Position numbers and translations under genes: made by a program. The notes under the pieces were generated by a model. It worked only from the letters and a program-made list of their open reading frames with translations. It searched no databases and had not been told where the DNA came from. From Pseudomonadota bacterium (lineage in GTDB: Bacteria > Pseudomonadota > Alphaproteobacteria > Rhizobiales > Rhizobiaceae), in NCBI GenBank assembly GCA_003242525.1, contig QGUU01000031.1, forward strand, positions 1-12,055: a stretch of DNA of 12,055 nt, given 5' to 3'. The first letter of the stretch is position 1. Each line of letters starts with the position of its first letter. Positions 5,799 through 12,055 of the stretch are shown here, piece by piece.

Positions 5799-7613
5799 AT
5801 GACCACGCCGCTCGATCATATCCGCAATTTTTCCATCGTCGCCCATATCGACCACGGGAAGTCGACGCTCGCTGACCGCCTCATCCAGCTCACGGGTGCG
5901 CTGGATGCGCGCGAGATGGCCGGCAAGGAGCAGGTGCTCGACAATATGGACATCGAGCGCGAGCGGGGCATCACCATCAAGGCGCAGACCGTGCGTCTCA
6001 ATTACCGGGCAAGGAACGGCCAGGATTATGTCCTGAACCTTATCGACACGCCCGGGCATGTCGACTTCGCCTATGAGGTGTCGCGCTCGCTCGCGGCCTG
6101 TGAAGGCTCGCTCCTGGTGGTGGACGCCTCCCAGGGCGTCGAGGCGCAGACTCTCGCCAATGTCTACCAGGCGATCGACAACAATCACGAGATCGTCGTC
6201 GTCCTGAACAAGATCGACCTGCCGGCTGCCGATCCGGAGCGCGTGAAGGAGCAGGTGGAGGAGGTGATCGGCCTCGATGCCTCCAACGCAGTGGAGATTT
6301 CGGCAAAGACCGGACTGGGCATCGAGGACGTGCTGGAGGCGATCGTCAACCAGCTTCCTCCTCCCCGCGAGGGAGATGCCTCGGCGCCACTCAAGGCCAT
6401 GCTGGTCGACAGCTGGTACGACGCCTATCTCGGCGTCATCGTGCTGGTGCGCGTCATCGACGGCGTGCTGAAGAAGGGCCAGATCATTCGCATGATGGGC
6501 ACCGGTGCCAAATATCCTGTCGAGCGCACCGGCTACTTTAAGCCGAAAATGGTTCCCGCGGACGAGATCGGACCGGGCGAGTTCGGCTTCATCACCGCAT
6601 CGATCAAGGAAGTGGCCGACACTCGAGTGGGCGACACGATCACCGAGGATCGGCGACCCACGGCCACGCCGCTGCCCGGCTTCAAGCCGGCGCAACCGGT
6701 GGTGTTCTGCGGCCTTTTCCCTGTCGATGCCGCCGATTTCGAGGCGCTGCGGGCAGCGGTCGGCAAGCTGCGCCTCAACGATGCTTCATTCACCTTCGAG
6801 ATGGAGACTTCGGCGGCGCTCGGTTTCGGCTTCCGCTGCGGCTTCCTGGGTCTGCTCCACATGGAGATCATCCAGGAACGGTTGGAGCGCGAATTCGACC
6901 TTGACCTCATCGCCACCGCACCTTCTGTCGTCTATCGCATGAACCTGACGGACGGTACGACGAAGGAGTTGCACAATCCGGCCGACATGCCGGACGTCGT
7001 CAAGATCCGTTCCATCGAGGAACCGTGGATCCGCGCCACCATCCTCACCCCGGACGACTATCTCGGTGCCATACTCAAGCTCTGCCAGGACCGTCGCGGC
7101 ATACAGGTGGATCTCTCCTATGTCGGCAAGCGCGCCATGCTGCAATACGACCTGCCGCTGAATGAGGTGGTGTTCGACTTCTATGACCGGCTGAAGTCCA
7201 TTTCGAAAGGCTATGCCTCGTTCGATTACCACCTGACCGACTACCGCGAGGGCGACCTGGTGAAGATGTCGATCCTTGTCAACGAGGAGCCGGTGGATGC
7301 CCTTTCCATGCTTGTCCACCGTTCGGCGGCGGAAAAGCGGGGACGGGCCATGTGCGAAAAGCTGAAGGAACTGATCCCGCAGCACATGTTCAAGATCCCG
7401 ATCCAGGCGGCGATCGGCGGAAAGGTCATAGCCCGCGAAACGATCTCGGCCCTGCGCAAGGATGTGACCGCAAAGTGCTATGGCGGCGACGTGACCCGCA
7501 AGCGCAAGCTGCTGGACAAGCAGAAGGAAGGCAAGAAACGCATGCGCCAGTTCGGCAAGGTGGACATTCCGCAGGCGGCTTTCATCGAGGCGCTGAAAAT
7601 GAACGATAATTAG
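5799..7613 (+). CDS. lepA: Elongation factor 4 (LepA), ribosome-associated GTPase
   Basis: This 604-aa, full-length LepA/EF4 is a GTPase that binds ribosomes, promotes back-translocation of stalled complexes and affects initiation and fidelity under stress. The GTP-binding motifs are all present: G1 AHIDHGKS at 15-22, G2 RGIT with Thr59, G3 DTPGH at 83-87, G4 NKID at 137-140 and G5 SAKT at 168-171. EF-G-like domains II, III and V follow (for example [16 protein letters not shown] and the [14 protein letters not shown] segment). The LepA-specific C-terminal domain ends in [24 protein letters not shown] and the basic/aromatic [17 protein letters not shown]. The start matches the family ([20 protein letters not shown]); a weak AGG is 8 nt upstream. 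It is divergent from the TadE/G-like gene, with 211 bp between. Likely cytoplasmic and membrane-associated. Confidence 0.99.
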   Translation: MTTPLDHIRNFSIVAHIDHGKSTLADRLIQLTGALDAREMAGKEQVLDNMDIERERGITIKAQTVRLNYRARNGQDYVLNLIDTPGHVDFAYEVSRSLAACEGSLLVVDASQGVEAQTLANVYQAIDNNHEIVVVLNKIDLPAADPERVKEQVEEVIGLDASNAVEISAKTGLGIEDVLEAIVNQLPPPREGDASAPLKAMLVDSWYDAYLGVIVLVRVIDGVLKKGQIIRMMGTGAKYPVERTGYFKPKMVPADEIGPGEFGFITASIKEVADTRVGDTITEDRRPTATPLPGFKPAQPVVFCGLFPVDAADFEALRAAVGKLRLNDASFTFEMETSAALGFGFRCGFLGLLHMEIIQERLEREFDLDLIATAPSVVYRMNLTDGTTKELHNPADMPDVVKIRSIEEPWIRATILTPDDYLGAILKLCQDRRGIQVDLSYVGKRAMLQYDLPLNEVVFDFYDRLKSISKGYASFDYHLTDYREGDLVKMSILVNEEPVDALSMLVHRSAAEKRGRAMCEKLKELIPQHMFKIPIQAAIGGKVIARETISALRKDVTAKCYGGDVTRKRKLLDKQKEGKKRMRQFGKVDIPQAAFIEALKMNDN

Positions 7614-7628
7614 CCGGCGACCCGCCGG
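7614..7628 (+). terminator. Short GC hairpin immediately after lepA
   Basis: CCGGCG (7614-7619), loop ACC, CGCCGG (7623-7628) form a perfect 6-bp stem starting at the base after the lepA stop codon. No T-run follows, so efficient intrinsic termination is doubtful. It may protect the 3' end or be chance. Confidence 0.3.
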
Positions 7629-7666
7629 ACGGGCTCGACGCCCTGATGGCGCCGGCCTTGCGATTC

Positions 7667-7828
7667 ATGACACGCCCGCTCGCTCTCGCCCTGCTTCTGC
7701 TCATCTCCGCCTGCGCGGGCCGCACCGCCGCCCCGTCGATGCCCGTTGAACAAGCGACCGGGGACCCCGCGCTGCTCGATCCATCGATCAGGCCGCTTAG
7801 CCAGGAAGTGGAGGAATCCGGGCGGTAG
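7667..7828 (+). CDS. Small putative lipoprotein
   Basis: This 53-aa reading frame has a classical lipoprotein signal, MTRPLALALLLLISAC: a short basic n-region, a Leu/Ala-rich core, and lipobox I-S-A-C with the lipidated cysteine at position 16. The mature peptide is only about 38 residues (CAGRTAAPSMPVEQATGDP...SQEVEESGR), polar and of unknown role. An in-frame ATG at 7646 would add seven residues (MAPALRF). Neither start has a good ribosome site, and I choose 7667 because it gives the more typical lipoprotein n-region. It lies 53 nt after lepA and 140 nt before the hydantoinase-like gene. Residue +2 after the cysteine is Ala, so outer-membrane sorting would be expected if it is a real lipoprotein. 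It is short, so spurious coding cannot be excluded. Confidence 0.55.
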   Translation: MTRPLALALLLLISACAGRTAAPSMPVEQATGDPALLDPSIRPLSQEVEESGR

Positions 7829-7847
7829 TCACCTATCCCGGAGGGAT

Positions 7848-7875
7848 GGACGGGCGGTTTTCCTATGCCCCGTCC
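7848..7875 (+). terminator. Weak hairpin between the lipoprotein and HyuA-like genes
   Basis: GGACGGG (7848-7854) and CCCGTCC (7869-7875) form a 7-bp stem with a 14-nt loop that contains GGTTTTCC, 20 nt after the lipoprotein stop. There is no T-tract after it. It could end the lepA/lipoprotein transcript, but the evidence is weak. Confidence 0.25.
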
Positions 7876-7968
7876 CTGGCATCTGGGCTGGCCCAAACGG
7901 CATTGCTTCCGCACCGGCAACCAATGCGCTAAAGGGGTTCAAACGTTCATGCCTTTGGCCCTCAGGAA

Positions 7969-10020
7969 ATGACCCCCGACACTGCTGCTTCTTCCGTCCT
8001 CCCCGATATGGCAGGACCTATCTTTCTTGGTATCGACACCGGCGGCACCTACACGGACGCCGTGCTCTGGACCGAAGCAGGCGGCCCGAAGGGAACGGTT
8101 CTCGCCAAAGCCAAGTCGCTCACCACCCGGCACGACCTTGCCATCGGCATTTCCGGCGCAGTGGACGCCGTGCTGGACAGGGCGGAGCTCGATCCCGCGG
8201 CGATCAAGCTGGTGTCGATGTCGACCACGCTCGCCACCAATGCGCTGGTAGAGGGCCAGGGCGGGCGCGTGGCGCTGGTCATGATCGGCTTTGACAGCGA
8301 GGATCTTGCCCGCGATGGGCTCACGGCGGCGCTCGGCACCGATCCCGTCGTGTTCTGCTCCGGCGGCCACGACGTCTATGGCAACGCCTGCGAGCTCGAC
8401 CTCACCCCATTGGAGGCCGCGCTGCCGGAACTGGCCAATGCCGTGTCCGGCTTTGCCGTGTGCGCCTATTTCGCGACGCGCAATTCCGAACATGAGCTTG
8501 CTGCCCGCGATCTCATACGCGAGCGGACCGGCCTGCCCGTTACTGCCTCGCACGAACTTTCATCAAAGCTCGGTGGCCCAAGAAGGGCGCTCACCACTCT
8601 GCTCAATGCGCGACTGATCTCCATGATCGACCGGCTGGTCGAAGCCACGGAAGGCTTCCTGGCAAAGCGCGGCATAGACGCGCCCCTGATGGTGGTGCGC
8701 GGAGACGGGGCGCTGGTGTCTGCGGCGTTCGCGCGTCAAAGACCTATCGAGACGATCCTTTCCGGCCCCGCCGCCTCGCTTGTAGGCGCCCGGCACATGA
8801 CCGGCCTGGATGACGCCATCGTCTCCGACATAGGCGGCACCACCACCGATGTCGCGGTGCTGGATCACGGCCGGCCTCGGCTCGATCCCGAAGGCGCCAC
8901 CGTGGGCGGCTTCCGCACCATGGTGGAGGCGGTGGCGATGCGCACCTTCGGCCTCGGCGGAGATTCCGAGGTTGCCCTCCAGGAAGGCGTCCTGGCCCCA
9001 CGCCTTATACTGGGGCCGAGCCGTCTGGTGCCTCTGTCCCTCGCGGCAGCGCATCACGCCGATGCTGTGATGCCGCATCTGGAACGGCAATTGCGCGCAC
9101 CCAATGCCGGACGACTCGACGCGCGCTTCGTCTTCCGCACGGGCATTCCGGATCGCTTCGCCGCCGGCCTGAACAAATCAGCGGCACGGCTCTATGCCGA
9201 CATTACCGACAAGCCCCAACCGATAGACCTGTTGCTTTCCTCCTCCGCACAGAACGCCACGCTGAAGCGGCTGGTGAGGCGCGGGCTGGTGCACGTGTCC
9301 GGCTTCACCCCGTCCGATGCGGCCCATGCGCTGGGCAGGCAGGCTACATGGAACGTCGATGCGGCCAAGCTCGGCGCAGAGCTGTTCGCCCGCAAACGTG
9401 ACGGCCGCGGACAGCTTGTCGCGGCTTCGCCTGAAGACCTGTGCGAACGGGTCCTGAAAGCGCTTACCCGCTGGTCAGCCGAATACATCCTGGAAACGGC
9501 CTTCGCCGAGGACGGGCTGGACGGGGCCGCCACGGTCGCGCATGCGTTGGTGCAGCGGGCAATGGATTCCGATCGCCGCATCAGCCGCCTGGCCATTTCG
9601 CTCGACCGGCCGGTGATCGGGCTCGGCGCATCGGCGCCCCTGCATTATGTCGGCTTGGGCAAGCATCTCGGCTGTGATTGCGTGGTGCCGGAAGATACTG
9701 ATGTCGCCAATGCACTGGGCGCCGTCGTCGGTCAGGTGCGGGTGACGGTGCAGGCTCAGGTCAGCCAGCCGGAAGAAGGACTTTTTCGCGTCTCATGCGG
9801 TGGCGGCCTGCTCGATTTCGACGAGGAGGACCTGGCCATCGCCGCTGCCGAGGCCGAGGTGCGTTCAACGGCCGCGCAGCGGGCCGCAGAGGCTGGCGCC
9901 GACGAGGTCGAGATCGTATTGACGAAGGAATTGCGCGTGTCCACGGTCGACGGCAGGCGCATGTTCGTAGAGGCCGACGTTGTTGCCGTTGCTACCGGCC
10001 GCCCCCGCATCGCGGCCTGA
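7969..10020 (+). CDS. Hydantoinase/oxoprolinase family protein, HyuA-like, stand-alone
   Basis: This 683-aa protein of the hydantoinase A/oxoprolinase family has an actin-like ATPase core used in ATP-dependent opening of cyclic amides such as hydantoins or 5-oxoproline, or in carboxylases. The N-terminal hydantoinase A domain carries phosphate motif GIDTGGTYTD (21-30) and STTLATNAL. The main domain carries the second motif SDIGGTTTDVAVLD (about 286-299) and a Gly-rich TFGLGGDSEV segment. The C-terminal part ends with a acidic/Glu-rich stretch and KELRVSTVDGRRMFVEADVVAVATGRP. HyuA normally works with HyuB; no HyuB is adjacent, so the real substrate is unknown. The start is uncertain: ATG 7969 has AGG only 2 nt upstream and overlaps a 7-codon ORF, and ATG 8008, 11 residues before GIDTGG, is possible. 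glcB follows 112 nt downstream. Confidence 0.9.
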   Translation: MTPDTAASSVLPDMAGPIFLGIDTGGTYTDAVLWTEAGGPKGTVLAKAKSLTTRHDLAIGISGAVDAVLDRAELDPAAIKLVSMSTTLATNALVEGQGGRVALVMIGFDSEDLARDGLTAALGTDPVVFCSGGHDVYGNACELDLTPLEAALPELANAVSGFAVCAYFATRNSEHELAARDLIRERTGLPVTASHELSSKLGGPRRALTTLLNARLISMIDRLVEATEGFLAKRGIDAPLMVVRGDGALVSAAFARQRPIETILSGPAASLVGARHMTGLDDAIVSDIGGTTTDVAVLDHGRPRLDPEGATVGGFRTMVEAVAMRTFGLGGDSEVALQEGVLAPRLILGPSRLVPLSLAAAHHADAVMPHLERQLRAPNAGRLDARFVFRTGIPDRFAAGLNKSAARLYADITDKPQPIDLLLSSSAQNATLKRLVRRGLVHVSGFTPSDAAHALGRQATWNVDAAKLGAELFARKRDGRGQLVAASPEDLCERVLKALTRWSAEYILETAFAEDGLDGAATVAHALVQRAMDSDRRISRLAISLDRPVIGLGASAPLHYVGLGKHLGCDCVVPEDTDVANALGAVVGQVRVTVQAQVSQPEEGLFRVSCGGGLLDFDEEDLAIAAAEAEVRSTAAQRAAEAGADEVEIVLTKELRVSTVDGRRMFVEADVVAVATGRPRIAA

Positions 10021-10059
10021 GCGCCACCCCTGGGACCTTGGGATGAATTGACCCAGCCG

Positions 10060-10082
10060 CCGCGGCATGCCAAACGCCGTGG
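10060..10082 (+). terminator. Possible weak terminator between the HyuA-like gene and glcB
   Basis: CCGCGGC (10060-10066) pairs with GCCGTGG (10076-10082), seven pairs including one G-T wobble, around a 9-nt loop, followed by only three T residues. It is in the correct place to reduce read-through from the HyuA-like gene into glcB, 40 nt after the stop, but the U-tract is too short for confidence. Confidence 0.3.
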
Positions 10083-10132
10083 TTTCAGGTCGTCGCCCAC
10101 CTTCCAGCGACGCTCCCAGGGAAGTGAGGAAA

Positions 10133-12055
10133 ATGAAAGATCGCATCGAAATCGCCGGCCTGCGCATCGCTCCAGAGCTTTACACCTTTGTCGCCGACAA
10201 GGCGCTGCCCGGGACAGGCGTGGATGCAAATGCCTTCTGGACCGGCTTTTCGGCCATTGCCCACGACCTTGCGCCGAAGAACCGCGCGCTGCTGCAAAAG
10301 CGCGATGAACTTCAGGAGAAGATCGACGCCTGGCATCGAGAGCATGGCGCTCCCGGCGACATGGAAGCCTACAAGGCTTTCCTCAAGCAGATCGGTTATC
10401 TCGTTCCGGAAGGGCCGGCCTTTTCCGTTTCCACGTCCAATGTCGATCCGGAAATCGCCACCATCGCCGGACCTCAACTGGTTGTGCCGGTAACGAACGC
10501 ACGCTACGCGCTGAATGCGGCCAATGCCCGCTGGGGCTCGCTCTATGACGCGCTCTACGGAACGGATGCCATTCCCGAAGCAGACGGCGCGGAAAGGGGC
10601 AGGGAATACAATCCGAAGCGCGGCGAAAAGGTCATCTCCTGGGTCCGTGCGTTTCTTGACGAGTCCGTTCCGCTCGCGGCGGCAAGCTGGAGCGACGTGA
10701 CAGGCCTCACGATCGCCGAGGGCAGGCTTGCGGTAAGCACGAAGGTCGGCGCGACTACGCTCAAGGACCCTGCACAGTTCGTTGGCTATCGTGGCGATGG
10801 CCTCAATCCCGAGGCGGTGCTGCTCGTGCGGCACGGCCTGCATTTGGAGATCGTGATCGACCGGTCCACGACCATTGGCAGGAGCGACCCGGCAGGCATC
10901 GCAGACGTGATACTGGAGGCAGCGCTCACCACCATCCAGGATTGCGAGGACTCCGTTGCCACGGTCGATGCCGAGGACAAGGTGCTGGCCTACGGCAACT
11001 GGCTTGGCCTGATGAAGGGCGATCTGGAAGAGACTTTCGACAAGGCCGGCAGGACGATGACTCGCCGGCTTAACCCGGACCGGGAATACACCTCGCCGGA
11101 CGGGTCGAAACTCACGCTGCCCGGACGCGCGCTGATGCTGGTGCGCAACGTCGGACACCTGATGACCAACCCGGCAATCCTGCTGAAAGACGGATCGGAA
11201 GTGCCCGAAGGCATCATGGATGCCGCCATCACTGCGCTGATCTCGCTGCACGACATCGGCCCCCAGGGCAGGCGGAAGAACTCCCGCGCCGGCTCCATGT
11301 ATGTGGTGAAGCCCAAGATGCACGGGCCCGAGGAGGTCGCCTTTGCGGTGGAGATATTCGACCGCGTGGAAAAGCTCCTCGGTCTGCAGCCCAATACGAT
11401 CAAGATGGGCATCATGGACGAGGAACGGCGCACCACGGTCAACCTCAAGGAGTGCATCCGCGCCGCCTCTGCGCGCGTGGTGTTCATCAATACCGGGTTC
11501 CTCGACCGCACCGGCGACGAGATTCATACGTCCATGGAAGCCGGGCCGATGATCCGCAAGGGAGATATGAAGCAGTCGACCTGGATCGCGGCCTACGAAA
11601 ACTGGAACGTGGACATCGGGCTGGAATGCGGGCTGGAGGGCCGCGCGCAGATCGGCAAGGGCATGTGGGCCGCGCCCGACCTGATGGCAGCCATGCTCAA
11701 GGAAAAGATCGCACATCCCAGGGCCGGAGCCAACACGGCCTGGGTGCCCTCGCCTACAGCGGCCACGCTGCATGCCACCCACTACCACAGGGTGGACGTG
11801 CACGCCGTCCAGAAAGCCATCCGGAACCGGCCCAGGGCAAAGCTCGACGACATATTGTCGGTGCCGGTGGCGGTGCGGCCGAACTGGACTGCCGAGGAAA
11901 TCCAGCAGGAACTCGACAACAATGCGCAAGGCATACTGGGCTATGTCGTGCGCTGGATAGACCAGGGCGTCGGCTGCTCCAAGGTTCCCGACATCCACGA
12001 TATCGGCCTGATGGAAGATCGCGCCACGCTGCGCATCTCCTCCCAGCACATTGCC
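10133..12055 (+). CDS. glcB: Malate synthase G, 3' end cut by window edge
   Basis: The first 641 codons of malate synthase G (EC 2.3.3.9), the cytoplasmic enzyme that condenses glyoxylate with acetyl-CoA to give malate in the glyoxylate/glycolate pathway. The frame is open without interruption to base 12055; the E. coli enzyme has 723 residues, so about 80 are missing here. Catalytic positions are preserved: Arg338 in LMLVRNVG, the Mg-binding Glu430 in GIMDEERRT and Asp458 in [11 protein letters not shown] (E. coli E427 and D455), Cys615 in GVGCSKVPD, and the catalytic base Asp629 in [11 protein letters not shown] (E. coli C617 and D631). ATG 10133 is supported by GTGAGGAAA just upstream and by alignment of the [17 protein letters not shown] start with the family. 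It may be read from its own promoter or through from the HyuA-like gene. Confidence 0.98.
   Translation, partial: MKDRIEIAGLRIAPELYTFVADKALPGTGVDANAFWTGFSAIAHDLAPKNRALLQKRDELQEKIDAWHREHGAPGDMEAYKAFLKQIGYLVPEGPAFSVSTSNVDPEIATIAGPQLVVPVTNARYALNAANARWGSLYDALYGTDAIPEADGAERGREYNPKRGEKVISWVRAFLDESVPLAAASWSDVTGLTIAEGRLAVSTKVGATTLKDPAQFVGYRGDGLNPEAVLLVRHGLHLEIVIDRSTTIGRSDPAGIADVILEAALTTIQDCEDSVATVDAEDKVLAYGNWLGLMKGDLEETFDKAGRTMTRRLNPDREYTSPDGSKLTLPGRALMLVRNVGHLMTNPAILLKDGSEVPEGIMDAAITALISLHDIGPQGRRKNSRAGSMYVVKPKMHGPEEVAFAVEIFDRVEKLLGLQPNTIKMGIMDEERRTTVNLKECIRAASARVVFINTGFLDRTGDEIHTSMEAGPMIRKGDMKQSTWIAAYENWNVDIGLECGLEGRAQIGKGMWAAPDLMAAMLKEKIAHPRAGANTAWVPSPTAATLHATHYHRVDVHAVQKAIRNRPRAKLDDILSVPVAVRPNWTAEEIQQELDNNAQGILGYVVRWIDQGVGCSKVPDIHDIGLMEDRATLRISSQHIA

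Noticed and set aside
5784..6695. 303-codon minus-strand frame within lepA, and other long antisense frames at 6786-7385 and 4700-5608
   Set aside because: They are shadows of lepA and the TadE/G-like gene, with His/Asp/Arg-rich composition typical of antisense GC-rich reading.
10085..12049. 654-codon open frame on the minus strand across malate synthase G
   Set aside because: It is antisense to glcB, whose frame carries all catalytic residues. Long antisense frames are expected in GC-rich DNA with strong third-position bias, and the translation resembles no family.
1..12055. Mobile element, CRISPR, tRNA or toxin-antitoxin content
   Set aside because: No transposase or integrase motifs, no spaced direct repeats, no cloverleaf-like segments and no paired small overlapping genes were seen.

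Overview
The window looks like chromosomal DNA of an alphaproteobacterium of the order Hyphomicrobiales (Rhizobiales), most likely Mesorhizobium or another Phyllobacteriaceae. The reasons are the high GC with strong G/C third positions, the style of the proteins (YadG-type ATPase, exported MsrA, stand-alone glucoamylase-fold protein, orphan Tad protein, LepA, malate synthase G), and an intergenic segment before lepA that resembles a dispersed rhizobial repeat. This placement is inferred from protein and DNA style; no marker gene for taxonomy was compared. No tRNA, rRNA, CRISPR array, transposase or phage gene was seen.

Layout: (1) 1-1027, minus strand: an ABC ATPase whose stop overlaps the ATG of an ABC permease. 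The permease stops resembling its family after about 15 codons, close to the window edge. (2) 1177-1488, minus: a small exported Pro/Gln-rich protein, divergent from a plus-strand trio at 1622-3606: an extremely acidic 112-aa protein, an exported PepSY-like protein and a glucoamylase-fold (GH144-like) protein. The divergent gap contains GGAAC boxes on both strands, spaced as in EcfG/RpoE2 general-stress promoters. (3) 3618-4349, minus: an exported one-cysteine MsrA, convergent with the glucoamylase-fold gene with only 11 bp between stops. (4) 4514-5587, minus: an orphan TadE/TadG-like protein followed by a strong hairpin. (5) 5799-7613, plus: lepA (EF4), then a small lipoprotein, a stand-alone HyuA-like hydantoinase/oxoprolinase subunit, and malate synthase G (glcB), which runs off the right end.

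The left two thirds is dominated by envelope functions: ABC export, small exported proteins, a beta-glucan type hydrolase fold, periplasmic methionine sulfoxide repair and a Tad-type protein. The stress-type promoter boxes are consistent with an envelope/stress theme, but this is inference. The right third is housekeeping and central metabolism: translation fidelity (LepA) and the glyoxylate/glycolate pathway (GlcB). I see no clear novel multi-gene system. The best leads are the divergent stress-promoter region with its small uncharacterised genes, the broken-looking permease start, and the orphan single-domain genes.
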